A stretch of DNA of 64,000 nt from Acidovorax sp. 1608163. Lineage in GTDB: Bacteria > Pseudomonadota > Gammaproteobacteria > Burkholderiales > Burkholderiaceae_C. Of this stretch, positions 1 through 9,598 are shown one piece after another (within the stretch, counting starts at the first letter, position 1; the number at the start of each line of letters is the position of its first letter). A program made the position numbers and the translations under genes. The stretch lies in NCBI RefSeq assembly GCF_003669015.1, contig NZ_CP033069.1, positions 4,350,501-4,414,500 of the forward strand, given 5' to 3'. Below the pieces are notes generated by a model that was not told the DNA's origin, searched no databases, and saw nothing but the letters and a program-made list of their open reading frames with translations.

Positions 1-981
1 GTGGCCGAGCGCATTGCGCGCGGCGACCTGACCTCGCAGGTGGAGGTGCGCATCAACGACGAAACCGGGCGACTGCTGGAAGCCATTGCGGCCATGCAAG
101 AGCGGCTGCGCAGTCTGGTCGGCGAGATCGGGCAGACGGCCGACTCCATCCTGGTGGCCAGCTCGGAAGTGGCATCGGGCAACCAGGACCTGAGCCAGCG
201 CACCGAGCAAACCTCGCACAACCTGCAAGGCGCATCGCACGCCCTGGCCGACCTGACGGGCACCGTGGCACAAAGTGCGGAATCGGCCCACCAGGCCAAC
301 GGACTGGCCTCCAAGGCGTCCAGCGCGGCCACGCAGGGCGGCGAGGTGGTCTCGCAAGTGGTGCGCACCATGGACGCCATCAGCGCCAGCTCGCGCAAGA
401 TTTCCGACATCACCGGGGTGATCGATTCGATTGCCTTCCAGACCAACATCCTGGCGCTGAACGCGGCCGTGGAAGCCGCCCGCGCCGGTGAGCAAGGCCG
501 GGGCTTTGCCGTGGTGGCCAGCGAGGTGCGTGGCCTGGCAGGCCGGGCGGCCAATGCTGCGCGCGAGATCAAGACCCTCATCAACGACAGCGCCCAGCAG
601 GTGCAAGAAGGCAGCACCCTGGTCAACCACGCGGGCGCCAGCATCGCGCAGCTGGTGCAGTCCGTCCGCCAGGTGTCGGACATCATGGCCGAGATCACGG
701 CCGCCACCCAGGAGCAAAGCCAGCGCATCACCGACGTCAGCCATTCGGTGGGGTCGCTGGAAGAAATGACCCAGCAAAACGCGGCCCTGGTGGAAGAAGG
801 CGCGGCAGCGGCCGAAAGCCTCAAGGACCAGGCGGGCCGCCTGACGCAGGTGGTGCACACCTTCCGCCTGACGCGGGACAACGCCAACGACCGCAACTGG
901 GAAGTGCCTGCCACAGCAGCCCCCTCCCCCGCCCCCGCTGTTGCGCGGCCCGCGCAACGCATCGCACTGCCTCGGGGCTGA
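1..981 (+). CDS. methyl-accepting chemotaxis protein, 5' end outside the window
   Basis: This is the cytoplasmic part of a transmembrane chemoreceptor that controls the CheA kinase. The visible 326 residues begin inside a HAMP linker (first ~40 residues) and continue into the long helical MA signalling domain. The conserved hairpin tip with [20 protein letters not shown] lies at about residues 147-166, followed by the [10 protein letters not shown] segment. The periplasmic ligand domain and membrane segments must lie upstream of base 1, so the GTG at position 1 is not a credible start. The tail after residue ~290 is Pro/Ala-rich and shows no terminal CheR-docking pentapeptide. The ligand cannot be predicted from what is visible. 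Confidence 0.93.
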   Translation: MAERIARGDLTSQVEVRINDETGRLLEAIAAMQERLRSLVGEIGQTADSILVASSEVASGNQDLSQRTEQTSHNLQGASHALADLTGTVAQSAESAHQANGLASKASSAATQGGEVVSQVVRTMDAISASSRKISDITGVIDSIAFQTNILALNAAVEAARAGEQGRGFAVVASEVRGLAGRAANAAREIKTLINDSAQQVQEGSTLVNHAGASIAQLVQSVRQVSDIMAEITAATQEQSQRITDVSHSVGSLEEMTQQNAALVEEGAAAAESLKDQAGRLTQVVHTFRLTRDNANDRNWEVPATAAPSPAPAVARPAQRIALPRG

Positions 982-992
982 TGGCAGGGCGG

Positions 993-1016
993 CTGGTGCG
1001 GTCGCAACCGCACCAG
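993..1016. terminator. perfect hairpin between convergent genes
   Basis: A 10-bp perfect inverted repeat (CTGGTGCGGT / ACCGCACCAG) with a CGCA loop lies between the chemoreceptor and the convergent Crp-type gene. Neither side has a long T run, so termination is inferred mainly from position. Confidence 0.45.
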
Positions 1017-1029
1017 TGCAAGGGTTCTT

Positions 1030-1773
1030 TCAACCGGTGGTGGAATGCGCCACGACGGACCTGTGGGCAAACACGCTGGACTGCAACGCCCCCAGGTCGA
1101 GCACGCGCACGCCGCCATACTCCACCCGAATGGCGCCCTGCGCCTGCAGTGCTGTCAACGCCTCATTGACCCGCTGGCGCGACAAGCCCACCAGGTAGGC
1201 CAACTCTTGCTGGGTGATTCGCAGCACTTCGCCCACCCCGGGGTACAGCACCGGGTTGAACAACGATGCCAGGCTGCGCGCCACGCGCACGTCGGGGTTG
1301 GTCAGCCGGTCGATCTCGCGCGCTGCGATGAACTGGCCCAGCCGCTCATTGAGCTGGTGCATGACAAAGCGATTGAAGCCAATGGAATGGTCCAGCAGCC
1401 AGTGAAAGGTATCAATCGGCAGCCCCGCCACCACGCTTTTGCGCAGCGCCTGGATGTTGTAGCGGTAGGGCTCGCGCTTCATGGCGGTGCCCTCGCCAAA
1501 CCAGCCGCCCGGCGGCACGCCGGTGAACGTCATCGTCTGCCCCTGGGCGTTGTCGCTGCTCATCTTGAGCAAGCCTTCCACCACCCCAAACCAGTAGGTC
1601 ACCGGCCGCCCCACGCGGCACACAAAATCCCCTGGCGCTGCATCTCCCACCAACAGCGCCGCCTCGGCGCGCTCGCGCTCGGGGGACGGCAGCCTCTGCA
1701 GCCACGGGATATTGGCCATCTCGGCCGCCGTGGGCGGGCGGCGGCGCTGGTGCAATGACAGGTCCTGGTTCAT
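1030..1773 (-). CDS. Crp/Fnr-family transcriptional regulator
   Basis: The 247-residue protein has a cyclic-nucleotide-binding-type beta barrel (about residues 25-140) followed by a C-terminal winged helix. The recognition region reads ITQQELAYLVGLSRQRVNEA and fits the HTH_CRP family. No N-terminal cysteine cluster of the Fnr type is visible, so oxygen sensing by an Fe-S cluster is unlikely. The effector is unknown. I chose the ATG at 1773 (MNQDLSLHQ) because the extra 11 residues upstream are not family-like. It is convergent with the chemoreceptor and has no obvious operon partner. Confidence 0.88.
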   Translation of the reverse strand: MNQDLSLHQRRRPPTAAEMANIPWLQRLPSPERERAEAALLVGDAAPGDFVCRVGRPVTYWFGVVEGLLKMSSDNAQGQTMTFTGVPPGGWFGEGTAMKREPYRYNIQALRKSVVAGLPIDTFHWLLDHSIGFNRFVMHQLNERLGQFIAAREIDRLTNPDVRVARSLASLFNPVLYPGVGEVLRITQQELAYLVGLSRQRVNEALTALQAQGAIRVEYGGVRVLDLGALQSSVFAHRSVVAHSTTG

Positions 1774-1883
1774 GAAGCTCACCGGGCATGGGGAATGGGG
1801 CCGCATTGGCGCGGAACATCGCAGGCCAAATTGTCGCCCAACCCACTATTTATTGCCAATTGGCAGCGCAGGGCATGCCGCCC

Positions 1884-2690
1884 CTACTGCAAGCGCACTG
1901 CGTAGCGATAGCCATGAAACGACCAGACGGTGCGGCTTTGCTCGATGCGTTCGAGCTTGAGCCCTGGCGCAGCCTGGTCACCCTCCTGCAGCACCTGCCC
2001 GTTGACGATGGCCATGCGGTGCGCAGGATTGCTGGAGTAGGTCGCCCCCGTCACTGTCAGCGCGGGCAACTGCTCCCGCACCGAAGGCGGCAAGTCGCTC
2101 TGCGCAAACACCGGGCCATTGGGCGGCGTGGCCCCAGGCGGGGCTGCTGCAGGCGCGGCAGCAGGTGGAGTTACCGGCGCGGGGGGTTGCGAGCGGGTGG
2201 CGGGAGCGGGCTGCGGCAAGGGAGTTTCGCGAACACGCGCCTGCGCAGGCGCGGGCGCAGCGGCAGGCTTTTCACGCACGGGCTCGGCCACGCGCTTGGG
2301 TGCCACGGGGCGTGGCTCCAGCGTGACCGGGGCGGGCGGGAGAAGTGGGCTGGGGTCGGACATAGGCACAGGCACAGGCACAGGTGCCGGTGCCGGTGCG
2401 GGAGCCACGGGGACTGCGGGCGCAGTGGCCACGGCCACCGGGGCCACGGGGGCCGCAGGAGGAACCGCCACGGCAGGGACAGCCGCTGGCGCGCCGCGCT
2501 GCATGGCCCACCAAGTGCCCCCCGCCGCAAGGCCTGCCACGGCCACCACGGCGCCCCCCCACAGCAGCCAGTGGCCCGGGCTGGGGGAGTCAGCACGCGG
2601 GGCCGACACGGCCTGCGTATGGAGACCGGGCACAGCGCCCCGGCCTCGCTCGGCTTCTGCGCGCCGCAGTGCATCAAGGATGTAGGACAT
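1884..2690 (-). CDS. gspB: GspB-like type II secretion accessory protein
   Basis: The N-terminus MSYILDALRRAEAERGRG is the typical start of GspB/ExeB proteins. A membrane segment spans about residues 41-63. A long Pro/Ala/Val-rich periplasmic linker follows (about 65-190), and the C-terminal T2SSB-type domain covers about 195-268. In Aeromonas the homologous ExeA-ExeB complex helps the secretin multimerise through the peptidoglycan. The gene lies 5 bp downstream of the ExeA-like ATPase and is clearly co-transcribed. No other general secretion genes are in the window. Confidence 0.87.
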   Translation of the reverse strand: MSYILDALRRAEAERGRGAVPGLHTQAVSAPRADSPSPGHWLLWGGAVVAVAGLAAGGTWWAMQRGAPAAVPAVAVPPAAPVAPVAVATAPAVPVAPAPAPAPVPVPVPMSDPSPLLPPAPVTLEPRPVAPKRVAEPVREKPAAAPAPAQARVRETPLPQPAPATRSQPPAPVTPPAAAPAAAPPGATPPNGPVFAQSDLPPSVREQLPALTVTGATYSSNPAHRMAIVNGQVLQEGDQAAPGLKLERIEQSRTVWSFHGYRYAVRLQ

Positions 2691-2695
2691 AAAAA

Positions 2696-4483
2696 TCAGG
2701 CGCCGTTGCGCAAACGAGGTTCTTTGACGCCAGTGGCGCGGTTGAGCAGCATGAGGGTCAGAGGCCCGGCCCGGCCGTCGGGCGTCACCCCCTGGGCCAG
2801 CTGAAAGCGGTGGATGCGGGCCTGGCGCAGCGCTGGCGTCACCGGACGGGCGCTGGGACCAGCCCCGCCGGCGGCCTTGGATGCCAAGCGCGCGTCCAGC
2901 CAGGCAGTGCCAGCGGCGCCGTCCGTGATTTCCCCCTTGTCAGGCATGCCGGGCGGCGCGCGCCACAAGGTGACCATGTCCCCGCGCCACACCTGGGCCA
3001 GGTCGGCCACGGGCACATGCAGCGTGCGGCCACCACTTTGCAGTGTGGCCACATCCTCGTCCAGGCCACGCAGAACGGCAGGCACTGTCGCGTCTCCCTC
3101 ACTCGATGGGGACAACATGAGCAACGTCGGCCGATCGATCTGCCGGATCAGGTTCAGGCCCGCACGCCGGTTGCGGTAGCAGCGCAACCCGTCGCGCGCC
3201 AGCGTGGCGCACGCATCTGCCCCCTCGGGCAATGCCACGCCCCAGGCCAAGGCCAGCGCCTGCCAAGCCGAAGCATCGCCAGGTGACTGCGCTTGCAGGA
3301 ACTGCTGCAACCCGGAAGCAGGCCCTAGGACCGCTGTGGCCGCTGTGGCGGGCGCAGCGGACGCGGCAAGCGCCGTGGAGGGCGCGGTGGACGCAGACTG
3401 GCCTGGTGCTGACGCGGCAGCGCTTGCAGGCGCTGGGGCCTTGGTCTGCGGCAGCTTCGCCGGTGCGCTGGACGCAGTGCCCAGCGGCCCGGCAACGCCA
3501 GCCCCCACAGCCTGCGCAGCGCCTGGCGCCTTCAGCGCTGGGCGAACACCCAACGCCCAGCCAGCCGCAGCCACCATGGCCGCCCCCGCCACCAGGCCCA
3601 TGCCCGCAACCGCCCACCGTGGCAGGGGCGAGCGTGCGCCGCTCGCAACCCTGGTTGGCGGCTGGGTGCCAAACACCTCGCGCGCGGCCCGCTCGATGAT
3701 GGCCTTGCTGACCGCATGCTGCCCGGCCGCATAGGCACCGAGCAGGGCGCGGTCACACAGCAGGTTGATGCGCCGCGGGATGCCGCGCGACAGCACATGC
3801 ACGCGCCGCAGTGCCCGGCGGCTGAACGGCACCGGGCCGCGCAGCCCGGCCACGGCCAAGCGGTGCGCAATGTACTGCTGGGTTTCCTGCGGGCTCAGTG
3901 CGTCGAGGTGAAAGCGCGCAATCACGCGCTGCGCCAATTGCTCCAGCGAAGGGCGCGCCACCATCGTGCGCAGCTCTGGCTGGCCAATCAGGATGATCTG
4001 CAGCAGCTTGCGCTCGTTGGTTTCCAGGTTGGTGAGCAGGCGCAACTGCTCCAGCACGTCGGCTTCCAGGTTCTGCGCCTCGTCAATGATGAGCACCGTG
4101 TTGCGCCCGGCCGCATGCGCCGCCAGCAGCGAGGCATTCAGGGGGTCGATGTAGTCCTTGACGGTTTCCACCCCCGGCACATTGGGCTTGTGGGGCACGC
4201 CAAACTCGTCGCAGATGGAGCGCAGCAGCTCCCCCACGGTGAGCTTGGGGTTGAAGATGTAGGCCACGTTGCAGTGCTCCGGGATTTGCTCCAGAAAGCA
4301 GCGGCACACCGTGGTCTTGCCCGCGCCCACCTCGCCTGTCAGCAACACGAAGCCGCCGCCTGCATCCAGCCCATAGAGCAGGTGGGCCAGGGCCTCTCTG
4401 TGCCGCTCGCTCATGAAAAGATAGCGCGGGTCAGGGGCAATCGAAAACGGCGGGTGCTGGAGACCGAAGAACGGGGCGTACAT
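2696..4483 (-). CDS. exeA: ExeA/GspA-like AAA ATPase with peptidoglycan-binding domain
   Basis: This 595-residue inner-membrane ATPase probably forms a complex with the adjacent GspB to open the cell wall for a type II secretin. The cytoplasmic ATPase has Walker A GEVGAGKTT (about residues 50-58) and Walker B LIIDEAQNL (about 131-139). A membrane helix follows near residues 285-310, then an Ala/Pro-rich linker. A C-terminal PG_binding_1-type segment (QARIHRFQLAQGVTPDGRAG) lies near the end. I chose the ATG at 4483 (MYAPFFGL), the conserved family start, over one nine codons upstream. The protein also resembles the MSHA and PilMNOPQ-linked ATPases, so its exact secretion partner is not fixed. 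Confidence 0.87.
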   Translation of the reverse strand: MYAPFFGLQHPPFSIAPDPRYLFMSERHREALAHLLYGLDAGGGFVLLTGEVGAGKTTVCRCFLEQIPEHCNVAYIFNPKLTVGELLRSICDEFGVPHKPNVPGVETVKDYIDPLNASLLAAHAAGRNTVLIIDEAQNLEADVLEQLRLLTNLETNERKLLQIILIGQPELRTMVARPSLEQLAQRVIARFHLDALSPQETQQYIAHRLAVAGLRGPVPFSRRALRRVHVLSRGIPRRINLLCDRALLGAYAAGQHAVSKAIIERAAREVFGTQPPTRVASGARSPLPRWAVAGMGLVAGAAMVAAAGWALGVRPALKAPGAAQAVGAGVAGPLGTASSAPAKLPQTKAPAPASAAASAPGQSASTAPSTALAASAAPATAATAVLGPASGLQQFLQAQSPGDASAWQALALAWGVALPEGADACATLARDGLRCYRNRRAGLNLIRQIDRPTLLMLSPSSEGDATVPAVLRGLDEDVATLQSGGRTLHVPVADLAQVWRGDMVTLWRAPPGMPDKGEITDGAAGTAWLDARLASKAAGGAGPSARPVTPALRQARIHRFQLAQGVTPDGRAGPLTLMLLNRATGVKEPRLRNGA

Positions 4484-4725
4484 GCTGGCAAGGATAACGC
4501 CCCCATCCACCGCGCACGGCCCAGCCCGAAGTCATCAGACTTTCACGAGGCTTTCACAAGAGAGGAGGGTTTCACCCGAGGAGTAGTTTCCCGTAAATTG
4601 TCGTCGGCAAGACAAGATAACGTCAAAGTCGGTCCTAGCATTCCCTCCATAGGCAAAAGCGCGGCCCTTGGGCGGCGCCTCAGAATGTCCCCAGGCTGAC
4701 AGCCCTCACCTTCTAGGAACCTGCA
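4484..4725 (+). promoter_or_regulatory. leader and probable promoter region of the CoA-ligase/ABC operon
   Basis: The 242-bp divergent spacer separates exeA from the ligase operon and must hold promoters for both. It contains TTGTC...GACAA (4598-4602 / 4611-4615) and the small hairpin GGGTTTCACCC. An AGGAA Shine-Dalgarno sits 8-9 bases before the ATG at 4726. No promoter boxes can be assigned with confidence. Confidence 0.3.
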
Positions 4726-6672
4726 ATGTTGACCACGTTCCCGCAACTGCTGCTCAAGCACGCCGCCGAGCGCCCCACAGCACCGGCGCTGCGTGAAAAG
4801 GAATACGGCATCTGGCAGACCCACAGCTGGGCAGACCTGGCCCGGCTGGTGGAGACTGTGGCTGCGGGGCTGCGCCAAGCCGGGTTGCAACGCCACGAGC
4901 ACATGGTGGTGATTGGCGCCAACCGCCCCCGCCTGTACGCCACCATGCTGGCCGCCCAGTCGCTGGGCGCCATCCCCGTACCGCTGTACCAGGACGCCGT
5001 GGCGGCCGAATGCATCTACCCACTCAACAACGCCGAGGTGCGGTTTTGCCTGGTGGAAGACCAGGAGCAGGTCGACAAGATGCTGGAGATCCGCGAGCAA
5101 TGCCCGCAGATCACCCGCATCTTCTATGACGACCCACGGGGCCTTCGCAACTACAACGAGCAAGGCCTGGACTCGCTGGATGCGCTGATCGAATCGGGCA
5201 CCGCCTTTGTGGCGCAAAACCCAGGCTGGTTCCAGGCCGAAGTGGCGCAGGCCCGCCCCGACGATGTGGCTGCCATGTTCTTCACCTCAGGCACCACCGG
5301 CAACCCCAAGGGCGTGGTGCACACCCACAGCACGCTGCTGGACCGCGCCAGCGCGGGCGCCGAGTTCGACAAGCTCACCAGCAACGAGGAAGTGCTGGCC
5401 TACCTGCCGCCCGCCTGGATCGGGCAGAACATCTTCAGCTATGCCCAGTGGCTGGCCTGCGGCTACGTGGTCAACTGCCCCGAGTCGGCCAGCACGGTGA
5501 CCATCGATCTGAAGGAAGTCGGCCCCACGTACTACTTTGCGCCACCGCGCATCTTTGAAGGTCTGCTCACCAGCGTGATGATCCGCATGGAAGACGCAGG
5601 CGCCCTCAAGCGCAAGATGTTCGAGGCCTGCATGGCTGTGGCCAAACGCGTGGGCCCAGCCCAGATGGACGGCGAGCCGGTGGGCACACTGGACCGCATC
5701 AAATACGCGCTGGGCAACCTGCTGGTGTACGGCCCGCTGCGCAACAACCTGGGCTTCAGCCGCGTGCGCGTGGCCTACACGGCGGGCGAGGCCATTGGCC
5801 CCGACCTGTTCACCTTCTACCGCTCCATTGGCATCAACCTCAAGCAGCTGTACGGCTCCACCGAGACCGCCGTCTTTGTCTGTCTGCAGCCCGACAACCA
5901 GGCGCGCGCCGACACGGTGGGCGTGCCGATTCGCGGTGTGGAAATCAAGGTGGCCGACAACGGCGAGATCCTGGTCAAGTCGGCCGGGTTACTCAAGGAG
6001 TACTACAAGAACCCGGCCGCCACGGCCGAAGTGCTGACGGCCGACGGCTGGTACCACACCAGTGATGCGGGCTTTCTGGACGCCCACGGCCACCTCAAGA
6101 TCATTGACCGCGTGAAAGACGTGGGCCGCATCCAGGGTGGCTCCAACGACGGTGCCATGTTTGCGCCCAAGTACGTGGAGAACAAGCTCAAGTTCTTCCC
6201 GCACATCAAGGAAGTGGTAGCCCTGGGCGACAAGCGCGAGAAGGTCTGCGTGATGGTCAACATCGACTTCGACGCCGTGGGCAACTGGGCCGAGCGCCGC
6301 AACCTGCCCTACGCTGGCTACACCGACCTGGCCCAAAAACCCGAGGTGTACGAACTGATCCGCGAGTGCATCGAGAAAGTCAACGCCGACCTGGCCACCG
6401 ATGCCCTGCTGGCGGGCAGCCAGGTGAGCCGCTTCCTGGTGCTGCACAAGGAGCTGGACGCCGACGACGGCGAACTCACCCGCACCAACAAGGTCCGCCG
6501 GGGCTTCATTGCCGAGAAATACGGCGTGCTGGTGGATGCGCTGTACGCAGGCCGCACCGAGCAGTACATCGAGACCCAGGTGAAGTTTGAAGACGGCCGC
6601 ACAGGCAGCGTGAGCGCCACGCTCAAGCTGTCGGACACCAAGACCTTTGCACCTGTGAAGAGTGCCGCATGA
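4726..6672 (+). CDS. AMP-forming acyl/aryl-CoA ligase (long-chain type)
   Basis: This is a 648-residue ANL-superfamily enzyme that activates a carboxylic acid to its CoA thioester through an acyl-AMP. The phosphate-binding loop TSGTTGNPKG lies at about residue 187 and the YGSTE motif at about 375. The C-terminal hinge region is IDRVKDVGRIQGG. Length and motifs match the long-chain acyl-CoA synthetase branch (FAA1/FadD15-like), but the substrate is not determined by sequence. It is the first gene of a collinear operon and overlaps the next gene by ATGA. That coupling suggests it activates whatever the downstream ABC importer brings in. Confidence 0.9.
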   Translation: MLTTFPQLLLKHAAERPTAPALREKEYGIWQTHSWADLARLVETVAAGLRQAGLQRHEHMVVIGANRPRLYATMLAAQSLGAIPVPLYQDAVAAECIYPLNNAEVRFCLVEDQEQVDKMLEIREQCPQITRIFYDDPRGLRNYNEQGLDSLDALIESGTAFVAQNPGWFQAEVAQARPDDVAAMFFTSGTTGNPKGVVHTHSTLLDRASAGAEFDKLTSNEEVLAYLPPAWIGQNIFSYAQWLACGYVVNCPESASTVTIDLKEVGPTYYFAPPRIFEGLLTSVMIRMEDAGALKRKMFEACMAVAKRVGPAQMDGEPVGTLDRIKYALGNLLVYGPLRNNLGFSRVRVAYTAGEAIGPDLFTFYRSIGINLKQLYGSTETAVFVCLQPDNQARADTVGVPIRGVEIKVADNGEILVKSAGLLKEYYKNPAATAEVLTADGWYHTSDAGFLDAHGHLKIIDRVKDVGRIQGGSNDGAMFAPKYVENKLKFFPHIKEVVALGDKREKVCVMVNIDFDAVGNWAERRNLPYAGYTDLAQKPEVYELIRECIEKVNADLATDALLAGSQVSRFLVLHKELDADDGELTRTNKVRRGFIAEKYGVLVDALYAGRTEQYIETQVKFEDGRTGSVSATLKLSDTKTFAPVKSAA

Positions 6673-7493
6673 AGCCCGCGCTCTACCCGCTGGAGAAGCC
6701 CCCCACCATGACCACCAAGAAGATCGGCGACGTCATCCTCGACGTCAAGAACATCAGCCTCCGGTTTGGCGGCGTGAAGGCGCTCACCGACATCTCCTTC
6801 AATGTCAAGGAGCATGAGATCCGCGCCATCATCGGCCCCAACGGCGCGGGCAAGAGCTCCATGCTCAACTGCATCAACGGCGTGTACACGCCATCCGAGG
6901 GCTCCATCACCTTCCGGGGCAAGACGTTTGACCACATGAATTCGCGCCAGGTGGCCGAGATGGGCGTGGCGCGCACGTTCCAGAACCTGGCGCTGTTCAA
7001 GGGCATGAGCGTGATTGACAACATCATGACCGGCCGCAACCTCAAGATCAAAAGCAACCTGCTGATGCAGGCGCTGCGCATCGGCCCGGCCGAGCGCGAG
7101 GAAATCCGCCACCGCGAATACGTCGAGCACATCATCGACTTCCTGGAAATCCAGGCCTACCGCAAGACACCCGTGGGCCAGCTGCCCTACGGCCTGCAAA
7201 AGCGCGTGGACCTGGGCCGCGCCCTGGCCATGGAGCCGCAGGTGCTGCTGCTGGACGAGCCCATGGCTGGCATGAACGTGGAAGAAAAGCAGGACATGTG
7301 CCGCTTCATCCTGGACGTGAACGACGAGTTCGGCACCACCATCGTGCTGATCGAGCACGACATGGGCGTGGTGATGGACATCAGCGACCGCGTGGTGGTG
7401 CTGGACTACGGCAAGAAGATCGGCGACGGCAGCCCCGACGAAGTGCGCAGCAACGAAGACGTGATCAGTGCCTATCTCGGCACCTCGCACTGA
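6669..7493 (+). CDS. branched-chain-type ABC importer ATPase (LivG-like)
   Basis: This is one of the two ATPases of a HAAT-family importer. Walker A GPNGAGKSS is at about residues 56-64. The LivG-type degenerate signature LPYGLQKRVD precedes Walker B VLLLDEPMAGM (about 191-201), and the H-loop falls in LIEHDMG. The 274-residue length and C-terminal BCA extension (GSPDEVRSNEDVISAYLG) are normal. The ATG at 6669 overlaps the ligase stop as ATGA. An internal ATG at 6708 is also possible because the first 13 residues are not conserved. It works with the LivH/LivM-like permeases and the LivF-like ATPase downstream. Confidence 0.93.
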   Translation: MKPALYPLEKPPTMTTKKIGDVILDVKNISLRFGGVKALTDISFNVKEHEIRAIIGPNGAGKSSMLNCINGVYTPSEGSITFRGKTFDHMNSRQVAEMGVARTFQNLALFKGMSVIDNIMTGRNLKIKSNLLMQALRIGPAEREEIRHREYVEHIIDFLEIQAYRKTPVGQLPYGLQKRVDLGRALAMEPQVLLLDEPMAGMNVEEKQDMCRFILDVNDEFGTTIVLIEHDMGVVMDISDRVVVLDYGKKIGDGSPDEVRSNEDVISAYLGTSH

Positions 7494-7508
7494 TCAGGAG
7501 AAGACAAC

Positions 7509-8438
7509 ATGGCATTCTTTCTCGAAACACTGATCGGCGGCCTCATGGCCGGCATGCTGTATTCGCTGGTGGCGCTGGGCTTTGTGCTGATCTACAAGGC
7601 CTCGGGCGTGTTCAACTTTGCGCAGGGCGCCATGGTGCTGTTTGCAGCCCTGGCCATGGCGCGCTTTGCCGAGTGGATTCCGAAGTGGACCGGCATCGAC
7701 AACCCCATCGTGGCCAACCTGGCCGCCTTCGTGATTGCGGGCGCCATCATGTTCGTGGTGGCCTGGCTGATTGAAAAGCTGGTGCTGCGCCACCTGGTGA
7801 ACCAGGAAGGAGCCACGCTGCTGATGGCCACGCTGGGCATCACCTACTTCCTCGAAGGGCTAGGCCAGACGCTGTTTGGCAGCGACATCTACAAGATCGA
7901 CGTGGGCATGCCCAAGGAGCCGATCTTTGCGCTGGAGTCCATGTTCCAGGGCGGCATCCTGATCAACAAGGAAGATGTGATTGCCGCCGCCATTGCCGCC
8001 GCGCTGGTGGCCCTGCTGTCGGTGTTCTTCCAAAAGACCTCCACCGGCCGCGCCCTGCGCGCCGTGGCCGACGACCACCAGGCCGCCCAGTCCATTGGCA
8101 TCCCGCTCAACCGCATCTGGGTGATCGTGTGGTGCGTGGCCGGTGTCGTGGCCCTGGTGGCCGGGATGATCTGGGGCAGCAAGCTGGGTGTGCAGTTCTC
8201 GCTCACCACGGTGGCCCTGCGGGCGCTGCCAGTGGTGATCCTGGGTGGCCTCACTTCGGTGCCCGGCGCCATCATCGGCGGGCTGATCATCGGCGTGGGC
8301 GAGAAGCTGTCGGAGGTGTACCTGGGCCCGTTCGTGGGCGGGGGCATCGAGATCTGGTTTGCGTATGTGCTGGCGCTGGTGTTTCTCTTGTTCAGACCGC
8401 AAGGTTTGTTCGGAGAGAAGATCATTGACCGCGTGTAA
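7509..8438 (+). CDS. branched-chain-type ABC importer permease (LivH-like)
   Basis: This 309-residue integral inner-membrane protein has about eight hydrophobic helices and the LivH signature NFAQGAMVLFAALAMARF near residues 37-54. The EAA-type cytoplasmic loop GRALRAVADDHQAAQSIGI lies near residue 180. It follows the LivG-like ATPase by 15 bp, with GGAG before the ATG. It forms the translocation pore together with the LivM-like protein encoded 31 bp downstream. Confidence 0.94.
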   Translation: MAFFLETLIGGLMAGMLYSLVALGFVLIYKASGVFNFAQGAMVLFAALAMARFAEWIPKWTGIDNPIVANLAAFVIAGAIMFVVAWLIEKLVLRHLVNQEGATLLMATLGITYFLEGLGQTLFGSDIYKIDVGMPKEPIFALESMFQGGILINKEDVIAAAIAAALVALLSVFFQKTSTGRALRAVADDHQAAQSIGIPLNRIWVIVWCVAGVVALVAGMIWGSKLGVQFSLTTVALRALPVVILGGLTSVPGAIIGGLIIGVGEKLSEVYLGPFVGGGIEIWFAYVLALVFLLFRPQGLFGEKIIDRV

Positions 8439-8469
8439 GCCATAACAACAAGAACCCAGGAGACACACC

Positions 8470-9546
8470 ATGCTCTACCGCGAAAACGGCCAGTTCAAGA
8501 CCAGCTACCGCTCCGACCAGCAGATTTTCCCCATCGCGCAGGACCGCATTGCCATCGGGCTCATCCTGGCGGTGGCCTTTCTGGTGGTGCCTGCATTTGC
8601 CAGCGACTACATCTTCCGCGCCATCCTGATCCCCTTCGTCATCATGGCGCTGGCGGCCCTGGGGGTGAACATTCTGGTGGGCTACTGCGGGCAGATCTCG
8701 CTGGGCTCGGGCGCCTTCATGGCCGTGGGGGCCTACGGGGCGTACAACTTCTTTGTGCGCTTTCCAGGCATGCCGCTGATCCCGGCGCTGATCCTGGGCG
8801 GGCTGTGCGCCACGTTCTTCGGCATCCTGTTCGGGCTGCCCAGCCTGCGCGTGAAGGGCTTGTACCTGGCCGTGGCGACGCTGGCGGCACAGTTCTTCAG
8901 CGACTGGATGTTCCTGCGCATCAAGTGGTTCACCAACAACTCCGACTCTGGCTCGGTGTCGGTCAACGGCCTGCAGGTGCTTGGCATGCCGATTGAAAGC
9001 GCCACCAGCAAATACCTCTTTTGCCTGGCCATTTTGGTGGTGGTGGCCCTGCTGGCCAAGAACCTGGTGCGCGGCGCGATTGGCCGCGAGTGGATGGCGA
9101 TTCGCGACATGGACGTGGCCGCCGCAGTGATCGGCATCCGCCCCATGTACGCCAAGCTCAGCGCGTTTGCCGTGAGCTCCTTCATCGTGGGCATGGCCGG
9201 TGCGCTGTGGGCCTTTGTGCACCTGGGCGCGTGGGAGCCTGCGGCCTTCTCGGTCGAAATCTCGTTCCGCCTCTTGTTCATGGTGATCATCGGCGGACTG
9301 GGCTCGGTGATGGGCGCGTTCTTTGGCGCCGCCTTCATCGTGGTGCTGCCCATCGTGCTCAACCAGTTCCTGCCCGCGCTCGTGGGTCTGTTCGGTATCG
9401 AGATTTCCACGGCAGGCGTCTCGCACGCCGAGCTGATGATTTTTGGCGCACTGATCGTGTGGTTCCTGATCGTGGAGCCGCATGGCCTGGCCAAGCTGTG
9501 GTCCACCGCCAAGCAAAAACTCCGCCTCTGGCCCTTCCCCCATTGA
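8470..9546 (+). CDS. branched-chain-type ABC importer permease (LivM-like)
   Basis: This 358-residue polytopic membrane protein is the second permease of the HAAT importer. The LivM hallmark LVGYCGQISLGSGAFMAVGA lies at about residues 73-92, and the coupling loop IGREWMAIRDMDVAAAVIGI at about 205-224. The start is preceded by AGGAGA. It sits between the LivH-like permease and the receptor gene in one operon. Confidence 0.94.
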   Translation: MLYRENGQFKTSYRSDQQIFPIAQDRIAIGLILAVAFLVVPAFASDYIFRAILIPFVIMALAALGVNILVGYCGQISLGSGAFMAVGAYGAYNFFVRFPGMPLIPALILGGLCATFFGILFGLPSLRVKGLYLAVATLAAQFFSDWMFLRIKWFTNNSDSGSVSVNGLQVLGMPIESATSKYLFCLAILVVVALLAKNLVRGAIGREWMAIRDMDVAAAVIGIRPMYAKLSAFAVSSFIVGMAGALWAFVHLGAWEPAAFSVEISFRLLFMVIIGGLGSVMGAFFGAAFIVVLPIVLNQFLPALVGLFGIEISTAGVSHAELMIFGALIVWFLIVEPHGLAKLWSTAKQKLRLWPFPH

Positions 9547-9598
9547 TCCACTGCCAGTTTTCCCCGTGCTTCAACACATTCATCCAAAGGAGACATCC

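Noticed and set aside
2119..2685. Gly/Ala/Thr-rich plus-strand frame opposite gspB
   Set aside because: It is antisense to the Pro/Ala linker of gspB and shows the same composition effect; no domain.
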